From contig NZ_JAHEHX010000021.1 in the NCBI RefSeq assembly GCF_024639685.1, forward strand, positions 62,001 to 126,000: a stretch of DNA of 64,000 nucleotides, in the 5' to 3' direction. The notes beneath the pieces are model-generated. The model made no database searches and was not told where the DNA came from. It saw nothing but the letters and a program-made list of their open reading frames with translations. Below, in pieces: positions 1 to 8,646 of the stretch; positions within the stretch are counted from its first letter, which is position 1; every line of letters starts with the position of its first letter. Source of the DNA: Polaribacter sp. (GTDB taxonomy: Bacteria > Bacteroidota > Bacteroidia > Flavobacteriales > Flavobacteriaceae). The position numbers and the translations under genes are program-made.

Positions 1-1
1 G

Positions 2-283
2 TGTGATGTTGCGAATGTTTTAAGAGTGCAACATGAAAGGATGGATATCAAATATTTCCCATCAACTAGAGAGTATACTCAACTTTTTGGAATTAATAAA
101 GAAATCTTAGACAATCTTGGTAAAAAAATAGTCGTCATGCATCCAGGACCTATAAACAGAGGTGTAGAAATTACTAGTGATGTGGCAGATTCGGATCAAT
201 CTATAATTTTAAATCAAGTAGAAAATGGAGTTGCAGTAAGAATGGCTGTAATCTATTTATTAGCACAACAAATTAAGAGGTAG
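2..283 (+). CDS. pyrB: Aspartate carbamoyltransferase catalytic subunit, 3' part only
   Basis: This is the C-terminal part of aspartate carbamoyltransferase, which joins carbamoyl phosphate and aspartate in pyrimidine synthesis. The reading frame is open from base 2 and the 5' end lies outside the window. The protein reads ...DVANVLRVQHERMD..FPSTREYTQLFGIN, which matches the family's LRVQxER and aspartate-loop region, followed by the MHPGPINRG motif near the end. Any apparent GTG start at base 26 is only an internal valine codon. The next gene begins 3 bases after the stop, so the two are probably co-transcribed. A second pyrimidine gene, pyrE, lies at about 20.4-21.0 kb. Confidence 0.93.
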   Translation, partial: CDVANVLRVQHERMDIKYFPSTREYTQLFGINKEILDNLGKKIVVMHPGPINRGVEITSDVADSDQSIILNQVENGVAVRMAVIYLLAQQIKR

Positions 284-286
284 ATC

Positions 287-619
287 ATGAAGGTAGATCA
301 AAAATCTAAATATACTTTAATTCATTCTGATGAAAAAAAACTTGAGCCTCTTATTGAAAAACTTAATAACGAGGTAGACGATTTAAAAACTCAGGACATC
401 ATTGTAATGTTTTCTGAAAATTTTAAGAGAGAAAAAGATGATTTTTTATTATTTTTGGGAACGGCAGCACACAAAAAAGAACTTGGCACATCATTAGTAT
501 TAGTTTATAAAAACATAAATGCAGATGATTATCCAGAAGATTTTAACATTGTACCCACGTTAATAGAAGCTGAAGATATTTTAGATATGGAAGCTATGGA
601 AAGGGAATTAGGTTTTTAA
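287..619 (+). CDS. Conserved hypothetical protein between pyrB and rnz
   Basis: This 110-residue acidic cytosolic protein has no signal peptide or membrane segment. I do not recognise a named domain. It starts 3 bases after pyrB and lies upstream of the small sorting-domain gene and rnz, so it probably belongs to that operon. Hydrophobic strands (DIIVMFSENF, TSLVLVYKNI) alternating with charged helices suggest a small alpha/beta fold. Similar small genes are sometimes labelled as ribonuclease Z because of position, but it has no metallo-beta-lactamase motif. No function is assigned. Confidence 0.75.
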   Translation: MKVDQKSKYTLIHSDEKKLEPLIEKLNNEVDDLKTQDIIVMFSENFKREKDDFLLFLGTAAHKKELGTSLVLVYKNINADDYPEDFNIVPTLIEAEDILDMEAMERELGF

Positions 620-645
620 CATCTCATAAATTATATGCTAAAAAA

Positions 646-954
646 ATGTTTTTTACTTTATTTTTAACTTTTCCAGCAATTGGTTTTTCTCAATCAAAAT
701 CGATTGAAAAACTGTCTGCCGCTCCAAATCCGTTTACAACTTCTACCAACATTACTATTAATGCTACGAGTAATTCAAAAATTACATTGAACGTAATAAA
801 TGTTTTGGGAAAAATTGTTTTTAAAAAAGAATATACTACAAAAATCGGTAAAAATAATTTAGCTTTTTATAAAGATGATTTAGCAACTGGTATTTATATC
901 TATAGTATAAGAGATAAAAAAGAAATTATATCTAAACGTTTTGTTATTAAATGA
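646..954 (+). CDS. Small secreted protein that is almost only a T9SS sorting domain
   Basis: The 102-residue product starts with a hydrophobic signal segment (FFTLFLTFPAIGFSQ, about residues 2-16). About six linker residues follow, and then a T9SS type A C-terminal domain from about residue 23 to the end. The typical features are visible: SAAPNPF at the start, a central NVLGKIVFKK strand, LATGIYIYSI, and the basic KRFVIK end. In known T9SS cargo this domain takes a passenger across the outer membrane, but here there is virtually no passenger. The stop overlaps the rnz start by 4 bases (ATGA), implying translational coupling. The start is uncertain: the frame is open upstream but has no other ATG. 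Confidence 0.72.
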   Translation: MFFTLFLTFPAIGFSQSKSIEKLSAAPNPFTTSTNITINATSNSKITLNVINVLGKIVFKKEYTTKIGKNNLAFYKDDLATGIYIYSIRDKKEIISKRFVIK

Positions 955-1868
955 GTTTAAACCTAACTATATTAGGTTGTCATTCTGCAACTCCACGTGT
1001 AAATGCATACCCAACATCTCAGTATTTAGAAATTAACAATCGTCACTTTTTAATAGATTGTGGAGAAGGAACTCAACGTCAAATGAGAAAGTATAAGGTT
1101 GGTTTGTCTAAAATTGATCATATATTTATTTCTCATTTACATGGTGACCATTTTTACGGATTAGTAGGTTTATTATCTACTTATGGAATTTTAAGCAGAG
1201 AAAAAGATTTACACATATATGGGCCAAAAGGAATTAAAGAAGTTACCTTATTGCAACTAAAAATCTCCAAATCTCATGCTAAATATAAGATTGTATTTCA
1301 TGAATTATCCTCTACAAAAAGTGAGCTTATTTTTGAAGATGAAAAAGTTTCTGTAAAGACAATTCCATTAAATCATAGAATTTATACAAATGGTTACTTA
1401 TTTAATGAGAAGGAAAAGCCCAAAAAGCTTCATATGGGAAATATTGGTAATTATGAAGAGATTGGAAGAGCAGATTATTTAAATATTAAAGCAGGAAAAG
1501 ATATTACTTTATCTACAGGAGAAATAATACCTAATAATGAACTAACTCTCCCTCCAAAAAAGGCATTAAGTTTTGCTTTTTGTAGTGACACAATGTATAA
1601 ACCAGATATCGTTCCTATCATCAAAGATGTAGATTTACTGTATCATGAAGCTACATTTTTAGCAGATAGAGAAGATTTAGCTAAAAAAACCAAACACGCA
1701 ACTTCTAAACAAGCCGCAGAAATTGCTAAAGCTGCGAAAGCTAAAAAATTAATTATTGGTCATTACTCAGGAAGATATAAAGACATTTCTTTATTTCAAG
1801 AAGAAGCCCAAGAGATTTTTGAGAATACAGAACTGGCAATACCTGGCAAATTATTTACAATGCAATAA
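951..1868 (+). CDS. rnz: Ribonuclease Z (tRNA 3' endonuclease)
   Basis: This metallo-beta-lactamase-fold endoribonuclease removes the 3' trailer from tRNA precursors. The zinc motif SHLHGDH is at residues 61-67, GCHSATPR opens the protein, and AFCSDT and HYSGRY supply the later ligand region. The length of 305 residues fits the short RNase Z family. The start ATG overlaps the preceding stop by 4 bases. It is relevant that the one tRNA in this window does not encode its CCA end. Confidence 0.95.
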   Translation: MSLNLTILGCHSATPRVNAYPTSQYLEINNRHFLIDCGEGTQRQMRKYKVGLSKIDHIFISHLHGDHFYGLVGLLSTYGILSREKDLHIYGPKGIKEVTLLQLKISKSHAKYKIVFHELSSTKSELIFEDEKVSVKTIPLNHRIYTNGYLFNEKEKPKKLHMGNIGNYEEIGRADYLNIKAGKDITLSTGEIIPNNELTLPPKKALSFAFCSDTMYKPDIVPIIKDVDLLYHEATFLADREDLAKKTKHATSKQAAEIAKAAKAKKLIIGHYSGRYKDISLFQEEAQEIFENTELAIPGKLFTMQ

Positions 1869-1880
1869 TCTAAAAGTTTA

Positions 1881-2246
1881 TTAATATTGATTTGTAGAAA
1901 GCAAAACCAAAGTACATGCTATCTCTGAATCTATCTTATTTTCTTTCAACAACTTTACAAACTCTGTGTTTTCTGTACCTGGATTAAAAATCACTCTTTT
2001 CGGTTTTAAACCAAGAATATAATCATAATACTCTTCTTGTCTTTTTTTGTTAAGGTAAAGTGTAACAGTATTGATATCTTCAAAATTCTTTCTGTCTGTA
2101 TCAATAACTACATTAAATGCTTTTCCTTCTCGCAGACCAATAGCAGCAGTTTCTATACCTTTGTCTTTAAGCCTTTTTATAGCGATATTAGAATATCTAT
2201 TAGGATTTAATGACGCACCAACAACTAATGTTTTCTTTCCTTTCAT
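1881..2246 (-). CDS. CoA-binding domain protein (YccU-like)
   Basis: This 121-residue Rossmann-type protein has the CoA_binding_2 pattern: LVVGASLNPNRYSNIAIKRL at the start, a central TVTLYLNKKRQEEYYDYI, and RVIFNPGTEN near the end. Members bind CoA in vitro in some cases, but the biological role is unclear. It converges on rnz with a 12-base gap and is transcribed in the same direction as the GLPGLI gene upstream of it. Confidence 0.82.
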   Translation of the reverse strand: MKGKKTLVVGASLNPNRYSNIAIKRLKDKGIETAAIGLREGKAFNVVIDTDRKNFEDINTVTLYLNKKRQEEYYDYILGLKPKRVIFNPGTENTEFVKLLKENKIDSEIACTLVLLSTNQY

Positions 2247-2294
2247 AATCTTCTTTTTCTATAAGAAACAATAATTCTATAAAACATAAAAGGA

Positions 2295-3110
2295 TTACCC
2301 TCTTCTTCTACCCATTCTATTATTTCTCATTTCTACCATTTTTTCTCTAATGGTTTTTGTATAATCAACTTTAGTAATTTCTTTACCATTATCAGGTAAA
2401 TCGATCTCTAATTTATCTTCTTTGTTTAACACTATTTCTGTGCACAATAATGTGGTGTTTTGAGCACTTACTTCTAAAATTAACCCTGGAAGGCCCCAAA
2501 ATTCTGCAGGACCTTGAGCCATTGGAATCTGTGGAGTATACCAAGCCTCTACAACAACTAAATTCTCTTCTATTTCATCCTCATTCTTATCATTATTTCT
2601 TAAATCTCCCCAAGAAAAATTATACCAGTTTAACTCAGAATAAGGCACAAATGCTTTGGCTTTATAGCATGTATAATCTCCAATTTTCTTTGAATCACTA
2701 CCAATAGTCCAATTGACTTTATACAAATCATCCTTTATTAAAAAACGTTTTCCATAAAATTCTTGACTTTGTACTAATTTGTTATTTGAAATATTTTTAT
2801 AGTGATCTCCACGAGTAAAATACGCACCCCAAGAATCTGTGGCACCAGATATAGCATCAATCTTTTCTTCTTCTACAAATGAAGATTCAGTTGTAGTAAA
2901 TGTTAATTCGTATGTTTTTTCTAATCTATTTTTTAACCTGTTAGCTACTTGTTTCTTTTGTGCCTCACTCATTCTAGCTCCCCAATTTCCTAATTCCATT
3001 TTAGATTTAGAAATATAAGTAGCTTTACCACTTAACTTTTGAGCGCTTGTATTTGTTACTAAAAAACAAAGAAAAAATAGGCTAACTGTTATTGATTTAA
3101 AAATTTTCAT
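2295..3110 (-). CDS. GLPGLI family secreted protein
   Basis: This 271-residue protein has an N-terminal signal peptide (about residues 1-23, ending NTSAQ). The family-defining block FWGLPGLILEVSAQ is near residue 205, after QIPMAQGPAEFWG. GLPGLI proteins are an abundant Bacteroidota family of unknown function, predicted to be periplasmic or surface-exposed. The C terminus is basic (RNNRMGRRRG). The half-site TTGTCATAA lies upstream on this strand (3223-3231). Confidence 0.88.
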   Translation of the reverse strand: MKIFKSITVSLFFLCFLVTNTSAQKLSGKATYISKSKMELGNWGARMSEAQKKQVANRLKNRLEKTYELTFTTTESSFVEEEKIDAISGATDSWGAYFTRGDHYKNISNNKLVQSQEFYGKRFLIKDDLYKVNWTIGSDSKKIGDYTCYKAKAFVPYSELNWYNFSWGDLRNNDKNEDEIEENLVVVEAWYTPQIPMAQGPAEFWGLPGLILEVSAQNTTLLCTEIVLNKEDKLEIDLPDNGKEITKVDYTKTIREKMVEMRNNRMGRRRG

Positions 3111-3241
3111 GATTGATAAATTTACAATTTGTTTAACAAATTTATTAAAATATTAAACATTTAATGATTTTAGAAATTTAATTAACAATACTTTAAGGTT
3201 ATTTAACTGACTAAAAAAACTGTTATGACAATGTATAAAGC

Positions 3242-3268
3242 AAAAAAGACTTGCTTTTAGCAAGTCTT
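3242..3268 (-). terminator. Rho-independent terminator after fabH
   Basis: A 9-bp perfect stem (AAGACTTGC / GCAAGTCTT, 3246-3254 and 3260-3268) encloses a 5-base loop. On the minus strand it is followed by a run of T, and it sits 22 bases after the fabH stop. Confidence 0.85.
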
Positions 3269-3290
3269 CTAATTTTATATATTGTGAATA

Positions 3291-4298
3291 CTACCAACGA
3301 ATTACAACAGAACCCCAAGTAAAACCACTACCAAAAGCAGCTAAAACAACTAAATCATTGTCTTTAATTTTACCTTGCTCCCATGCTTCAGTTAATGCAA
3401 TAATTACAGAAGCAGCAGTTGTATTACCATACTTCTGAATATTGTTGTGTACTTTTTCATCTGCTAATTGGAATTTCTTCTGAATAAATTGAGCTATTCT
3501 TAAGTTTGCCTGATGAGGAATTAGCATATCTATATCCTCTTTCTGCAAATTATTAGCTTGTAAACCCTCTACGATAGCCTCAGAGAAACGAACTACAGCA
3601 TGTTTAAAAACAAACTGACCGTTCATATAGGGAAAGTAAGATTGATCTTCAGGATCGTTCTCTGCAATAATTTCCGGTACCCATCTACCAGTTGAAGGAC
3701 CATCTAACATTAACTCTCTTGCGTGTTTCCCTTCTGAATGTAAGTGAGACGATAAAATACCTTTTCCTTTTTCTTCACATCTAGATAAAACTGCTGCTCC
3801 TGCCCCATCTCCAAAAATAACAGTGACACCTCTACCTCTAGTAGATTTTTCCAAACCACCAGAATGATTTTCAGCACCAATGACTAAAATATTTTTATAC
3901 ATTCCTGTTTTTATGAACTGATCTGCAACAGACATAGCATATATAAATCCAGAACATTGATTTCTAACATCTAATGCACCAATATTAGGCATATCTAACA
4001 TATCTTGCACACGAACACCACCTCCTGGAAAATACATATCTGGACTTAAAGTTGCAAATACAATAAAGTCTATATCATCTTTGGTTAAACCAGCTCTCTC
4101 TATCGCTACTTTAGATGCTTTAGCACCCATTGAAGAAGTATTGTCTCCAGATTTAGGATCTATCCATCTACGTTCTTTAATACCTGTTCTTTCCTGAATC
4201 CATTCATCTGAGGTATCCATAAATTCCTTTAAGTCATTATTGGTAACAACGTTTTCTGGAACATAATAACCTAAACCAATAATTTTTGAATTATACAT
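3291..4298 (-). CDS. fabH: 3-oxoacyl-ACP synthase III (FabH-type)
   Basis: FabH condenses a starter acyl-CoA with malonyl-ACP to begin fatty acid synthesis. The 335-residue protein has the complete catalytic triad: Cys115 in NQCSGF, His262 in PHQANLR and Asn292 in KYGNTTAAS. The C-terminal AFGSGFTWGSVVIRW is typical of the family. It stands alone, away from any other fatty-acid gene, so it could be a paralogue using a different starter. The gene is divergent from htpG and ends at a clear terminator. Confidence 0.9.
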   Translation of the reverse strand: MYNSKIIGLGYYVPENVVTNNDLKEFMDTSDEWIQERTGIKERRWIDPKSGDNTSSMGAKASKVAIERAGLTKDDIDFIVFATLSPDMYFPGGGVRVQDMLDMPNIGALDVRNQCSGFIYAMSVADQFIKTGMYKNILVIGAENHSGGLEKSTRGRGVTVIFGDGAGAAVLSRCEEKGKGILSSHLHSEGKHARELMLDGPSTGRWVPEIIAENDPEDQSYFPYMNGQFVFKHAVVRFSEAIVEGLQANNLQKEDIDMLIPHQANLRIAQFIQKKFQLADEKVHNNIQKYGNTTAASVIIALTEAWEQGKIKDNDLVVLAAFGSGFTWGSVVIRW

Positions 4299-4391
4299 AT
4301 TTTAAAGTGCTAATTTTAATTATTTGTTAGTAACAGTAAGCAAAAATAGTGAATTTTCAATTTATAAACGATATCTTAAAATTTAGATTAC

Positions 4392-4440
4392 TATGTCATC
4401 TTGTCATAATAACAAATTTGGTATTTTTTTTGACTATAGT
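4392..4440 (+). promoter_or_regulatory. htpG upstream region with a motif shared with dnaK
   Basis: TATGTCATCTTGTCATAA (4392-4409) matches 17 of 18 bases in the dnaK upstream region (39261-39278). It is a direct repeat of TGTCAT with an 8-base period. The palindrome ACTATAGT (4433-4440) also recurs upstream of dnaK. A Bacteroidota-like promoter can be read as TTG (4401-4403), 18 bases, then TATTTTTT (4422-4429), which would place the repeat over the -33 element. A chaperone-control role is inferred. Confidence 0.55.
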
Positions 4441-4473
4441 AAAACAGAAAATAAAAATAAATAATTATAAATT

Positions 4474-6384
4474 ATGAGTAAAGGAAATATTAATGTATCA
4501 GTAGATAATATTTTTCCACTGATTAAGAAATTCTTGTATTCTGATCATGAAATCTTTTTAAGAGAGTTGATTTCTAACGGAACTGATGCTACCACAAAAT
4601 TAAAACACCTCATTTCTATAGGTGAAGCAGAAACTGAATTGGGTGATGCTAAAATTGAAATCAGCATTGATAAAGATGCCAAAACCTTAACTATAAAAGA
4701 TCAAGGTTTAGGAATGACTGAAGATGAGGTTGAAAAATACATTAACCAAATTGCATTCTCTGGGGCTGAGGAGTTTTTAGATAAGTACAAAGACGATAAA
4801 AACGAAACTGGTGTAATTGGACACTTTGGTTTAGGTTTTTATTCGGCATTTATGGTAGCAGATAAAGTAGAAATTTTTACAAAATCTTTTAAAGATGCAC
4901 CAGCTGCACATTGGACATGTGATGGGTCTCCTGAATATACTTTAGTAGAGCATGACAAGTCTGACAGAGGAACAGAGATTGTTTTACACATTGCAGAAGA
5001 TTCTACAGAGTTTTTAGAAGAAGGTAAAATTAGAGGTTTATTAACAAAGTACAATCGTTTTAACCAAGTACCAATTAAATTTGGAACTAAAAAAGTAAAC
5101 GATCCAACTCACGAACCACAAACTACAAAAGATGCTGAAGGTAAAGAAACTACTGAACCTCACAGACAAATTGAAGTTGATGATATTATCAATAACACAG
5201 ACCCGGCTTGGACTAAAAAACCAGCTGATTTAGAAAAAGGTGATTATGATAACTTCTACAGAGAATTGTATCCAATGCAATTTGAAGAATCATTATTTCA
5301 TATCCACTTAAATGTAGATTATCCTTTTAATTTAACAGGTATCTTATTCTTCCCTAAGTTGTCTCAAAACTTAGATATGCAGAAGGATAAAATTCAATTA
5401 TATCAAAACCAAGTATTTGTAACTGATAATGTAGAAGGTATTGTACCAGACTTTTTACAAATGCTAAAAGGTGTTATTGATTCTCCAGACATTCCTTTAA
5501 ATGTATCTCGTTCTTATTTACAAGCAGATGGCGCTGTAAAAAAGATTTCTGGTTACATTACTAAGAAAGTTGCAGATAAATTAGCTTCTTTATTCAAAAA
5601 AGACAGAGCAGATTTTGAGCAAAAATGGAATGATATTAAAGTAATTATTGAGTATGGAATGTTGTCTGAAGATAAATTCTTCGATAAAGCTAAGAAATTT
5701 GCCCTATACCCAACAGTTGCTGATTCTTACTTTACGTTTGATGAGTTAATAGAAAAAACCAAAGATGCTCAAACAGATAAAGATGGTAACCATGTAATTT
5801 TATATGCTTCTAATAAAGATGCACAACACAGTTACATTCAAGAAGCTACTGCTAAAGGTTATGAAGTTTTACTTTTAGACTCACCAATTATTTCGCACTT
5901 AATGCAAAAATTAGAAGGTGGAGATGCTAAAGTGAAGTTTACAAGAGTAGATGCAGATTTCATAGATAATTTAATTAAGAAAGATGAAAATGTTATTTCT
6001 AAATTATCTGATGAAGAAAAAGACAAATTGAAGCCTATTATTGAAGCTGCTGTCCCTAAAGAAACGTACACTGTTCAATTAGAATCAATGGATTCTAGTT
6101 CTTCTCCATTTATAATTACAGTACCAGAATTTATGCGTAGAATGAAAGAAATGCAAGCTTCTGGAGGTGGAGGAATGATGGGAATGGGTAATCTCCCAAA
6201 CATGTATAACTTAGTTGTAAATACAAATAGTCCTTTAATTTCAGAGATCTTAAATACAAAAACAGAGAAAAAACAATCTCGTTTAATCTCTCAAGCTTTT
6301 GATTTAGCTAAATTATCTCAAAACCTTTTACATGGTGAAGAGTTAACTAACTTTATCAAACGTTCTTACGAATTGATTAAATAG
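4474..6384 (+). CDS. htpG: Molecular chaperone HtpG (bacterial Hsp90)
   Basis: HtpG is the cytosolic ATP-dependent Hsp90 chaperone. The N-terminal GHKL ATPase domain shows FLRELISNGTDA (helix with the ATP/Mg Asn), DQGLGMTEDE, and the lid GHFGLGFYSAFMV. The middle domain contains the catalytic-loop arginine segment NVSRSYLQAD. The C-terminal dimerisation domain carries a glycine/methionine-rich loop (ASGGGGMMGMGN) near residue 570. The 636 residues are normal length. A terminator follows 23 bases after the stop, so the gene is probably monocistronic. Confidence 0.97.
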   Translation: MSKGNINVSVDNIFPLIKKFLYSDHEIFLRELISNGTDATTKLKHLISIGEAETELGDAKIEISIDKDAKTLTIKDQGLGMTEDEVEKYINQIAFSGAEEFLDKYKDDKNETGVIGHFGLGFYSAFMVADKVEIFTKSFKDAPAAHWTCDGSPEYTLVEHDKSDRGTEIVLHIAEDSTEFLEEGKIRGLLTKYNRFNQVPIKFGTKKVNDPTHEPQTTKDAEGKETTEPHRQIEVDDIINNTDPAWTKKPADLEKGDYDNFYRELYPMQFEESLFHIHLNVDYPFNLTGILFFPKLSQNLDMQKDKIQLYQNQVFVTDNVEGIVPDFLQMLKGVIDSPDIPLNVSRSYLQADGAVKKISGYITKKVADKLASLFKKDRADFEQKWNDIKVIIEYGMLSEDKFFDKAKKFALYPTVADSYFTFDELIEKTKDAQTDKDGNHVILYASNKDAQHSYIQEATAKGYEVLLLDSPIISHLMQKLEGGDAKVKFTRVDADFIDNLIKKDENVISKLSDEEKDKLKPIIEAAVPKETYTVQLESMDSSSSPFIITVPEFMRRMKEMQASGGGGMMGMGNLPNMYNLVVNTNSPLISEILNTKTEKKQSRLISQAFDLAKLSQNLLHGEELTNFIKRSYELIK

Positions 6385-6407
6385 TGGTAATATTACCTAT
6401 AACTTAT

Positions 6408-6438
6408 AAAACCTCTCTGTGAAAATAGAGAGGTTTTT
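6408..6438 (+). terminator. Rho-independent terminator after htpG
   Basis: An 8-bp stem (ACCTCTCT at 6411-6418 with AGAGAGGT at 6427-6434), extended by flanking A/T pairs, is followed by a T run. Confidence 0.85.
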
Positions 6439-6511
6439 ATTTTGTATTCAATTGATAAACATTTTGTTCTAAACTGAATTTTGTAAATTAGAAATATAAT
6501 TTAAAACAATA

Positions 6512-6859
6512 ATTAAAATAGTCCATACAAAGCAACTCCCTGAAGTTGACACAAGTCATAATGTAGATATCAAGAAAAAAGTCTTCATCAACAAAGATGA
6601 AATACCACAATTAATGATGTTTGGCGCTGCCACTTTTAAACCTGGACAAACAGTAAAAACTCATAAACATGATAATATGTATAAAGTTTTCTATATTCAA
6701 AATGGTAAAGCAGAATCTATTATAAATGATGAAAAATTTATAGTCAATAAAGGTGATTGTATCACTATTGAACAAGGAGAGTACCATTCTATGAATAATC
6801 CGTTTAAAAAAGAGGTAACATAGGTTTATTTTGGAATTGCCACAGATTACCCAATCTAA
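6512..6859 (+). pseudogene. Decayed single-domain cupin gene (lost start, amber stop)
   Basis: The frame from 6512 encodes a small cupin that begins IKIVHTKQLPEV and continues through LMMFGAATFKPGQ, the metal-type motif THKHDNMYKVFYIQNG, and GDCITIEQGEYHS. Two lesions are visible. The position where the family's ATG is expected reads ATT (6512-6514). After NPFKKEVT a TAG (6821-6823) stands where TGG would give EVTWVYFGIATD, and the frame then continues to a natural TAA at 6857-6859. An internal ATG at 6614 could start a 69-residue fragment lacking both ends of the barrel. The cupin assignment is firm; loss of function is inferred. Confidence 0.78.
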
Positions 6860-6865
6860 TTAAAC

Positions 6866-6873
6866 TAACTTTG
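6866..6873 (+). promoter_or_regulatory. Putative -7 promoter box for the DEAD-box gene
   Basis: TAACTTTG is an exact match to the Bacteroidota -7 consensus TAnnTTTG and lies 14 bases before the ATG. I see no TTG at the standard -33 spacing. Confidence 0.5.
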
Positions 6874-6887
6874 CCTAAAAATAACAC

Positions 6888-8123
6888 ATGCAGTTTTCTG
6901 ATTTACCATTAAATAAATCCATCTTAAAAGCAGTTGCAGAGCAACGATTTCATAGACCTACATTAGTTCAAGAAAAAGCAATACCCTTAGTTTTAGAAAA
7001 GAGGAATGTAATCGTTTCTGCACAAACAGGTACAGGAAAAACTGCTGCTTTTGCATTGCCAATAATTGAACTTTTGTTTAACAAACAAGATGTAGAAATA
7101 GGAGCAAAAAAAATAAAAACTCTAGTTGTAACTCCAACTCGTGAATTAGCAATTCAAATTTTAGAAAACTTTAAATCTTATAGTAAATATTCTAATTTAA
7201 GAACTACTGCTGTTTTTGGTGGTGTTTCTTTAGAGCCTCAAAAAGAAGTTTTAGCCAAAGGTATAGACATTTTAGTAGCAACTCCTGGAAGGTTAATCGA
7301 TTTGCAAATACAAGGAAATATCGATTTAAGTGAGCTAGAAATATTAGTTTTAGACGAAGCTGACTTAATGCTAGATATGGGGTTTATTAATGACGTAAAA
7401 AAGATTGAAAAACTTTGCCCTAGAAAAAAACAAACACTTTTATTTTCTGCAACCATTCCAGAAAAAATTGATGAATTGTCTAAAAGCATTGTAAAAAATG
7501 CAACCAAAATTGAAATTAATCCTGAAGAAACTACAGCTAAAAATATAGGTCAGTTATTGTACTATCTGCCAAAAAAGAACAAAACAGATTTGTGTTTGTA
7601 TCTGTTAAGAAACACCATTAATGGTAAAATCATCATTTTTAGACGTACTAAATTTGGTGTAGATAAGTTAGAACAAACCTTAATTAAAAACGGTTATTCT
7701 GTATCTAGTATTCATGGTGATAAAACTCAAGGTGTTCGAAACAAATCCATAGAAGATTTTAAAACCAAAAAAGCATCAATTTTAATTGCTACAGATGTTG
7801 CTGCAAGAGGTATAGATATTACAAATGTAGATGCAATTATAAATTTTGATATTCCAAATGTACCAGAAACCTATGTGCATAGAATTGGTAGAACAGGAAG
7901 AGCTGGTAAATCTGGTATTGCATTTTCTTTTTGTTCTCCAGATGAAAATAGCTATATAGTTTCTATCGAAAATTTAATCGAAAAATCGATAAAGGTTATA
8001 GACGACCATTCTTACCCAATAAATAAACCAAAGCACACAAAAAAGCGAACTAATACTATAAGTAAACACAAAAAAAGTAGAAAATCTGCAGCTTCTAAAA
8101 AGAAGAAAAAACGTTGGTATTAA
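6888..8123 (+). CDS. DEAD-box ATP-dependent RNA helicase (RhlE-like)
   Basis: This RNA helicase of 411 residues remodels structured RNA. Ordered motifs are all present: the Q-motif region RPTLVQEKAIP, Walker A AQTGTGKT (45-52), PTRELA, TPGRL, VLDEAD (about residue 155), SAT (LLFSATIPEK), the second-domain IIFRRTKFGVDKLE, ATDVAARGID and HRIGRTGRAG. The basic C-terminal tail (KKRTNTISKHKKSRK...) is typical of RhlE-type proteins and likely binds RNA. Which paralogue it is cannot be decided from sequence alone. Confidence 0.94.
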   Translation: MQFSDLPLNKSILKAVAEQRFHRPTLVQEKAIPLVLEKRNVIVSAQTGTGKTAAFALPIIELLFNKQDVEIGAKKIKTLVVTPTRELAIQILENFKSYSKYSNLRTTAVFGGVSLEPQKEVLAKGIDILVATPGRLIDLQIQGNIDLSELEILVLDEADLMLDMGFINDVKKIEKLCPRKKQTLLFSATIPEKIDELSKSIVKNATKIEINPEETTAKNIGQLLYYLPKKNKTDLCLYLLRNTINGKIIIFRRTKFGVDKLEQTLIKNGYSVSSIHGDKTQGVRNKSIEDFKTKKASILIATDVAARGIDITNVDAIINFDIPNVPETYVHRIGRTGRAGKSGIAFSFCSPDENSYIVSIENLIEKSIKVIDDHSYPINKPKHTKKRTNTISKHKKSRKSAASKKKKKRWY

Positions 8124-8193
8124 TAATAACAAGCGTCCCAACAATTAATTTTAATTTAAAAGGTTAGTATTATTAATCATAAAAACATCAGCA

Positions 8194-8646
8194 ATGTCTA
8201 CTCTTTTTAAAATTAGTAAAATCCTTTTCGTCTCTCTAATTATTGTGCTTTTAGCTTCATGCAATACACAAGTTAATAGTAAGAACCAGAATCAAGATCC
8301 TTTAAAAGGTGTCTGGAAATTAGATGCCTTCTATACTTTAGCAAATTCAGATACCATTGTTAAAAACTACAATAAAGTACAACACAAAATGTATTTAAAT
8401 GGTCATGTACTTTGGAATACAGATACTGACGAAAATGATATAGATTGGAGTGGTTATGGAACTTACAGCTTTAAAAATGACACCATAACAGAAACATTGA
8501 CTTCGACTTCTAAATCCATGAAAAGTGATATAAATACCTATGTTATTCCTATTGACTTAAATGTAAATTCTTACAAACAAGTTAATAAATATTATAGAAA
8601 TGATACTGTATTTAAAAACATAGAAATTTTCACAAAAATTGACTAG
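8194..8646 (+). CDS. Predicted lipoprotein with lipocalin-like fold
   Basis: This 150-residue protein has a signal peptide ending in the lipobox LLASC (Cys about residue 23), so it is probably lipid-anchored. PLKGVWKLDAFY followed by alternating short strands resembles small Bacteroidota lipocalin-like proteins. The product is probably periplasmic. Its stop lies directly against the start of the acetyltransferase gene (0-base gap), suggesting one transcript. Confidence 0.7.
   Translation: MSTLFKISKILFVSLIIVLLASCNTQVNSKNQNQDPLKGVWKLDAFYTLANSDTIVKNYNKVQHKMYLNGHVLWNTDTDENDIDWSGYGTYSFKNDTITETLTSTSKSMKSDINTYVIPIDLNVNSYKQVNKYYRNDTVFKNIEIFTKID

Noticed and set aside
4392..4409. CIRCE element upstream of htpG or dnaK
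   Set aside because: The 9-bp inverted repeat TTAGCACTC-N9-GAGTGCTAA is absent. The shared motif is a direct repeat, so HrcA control is not supported.
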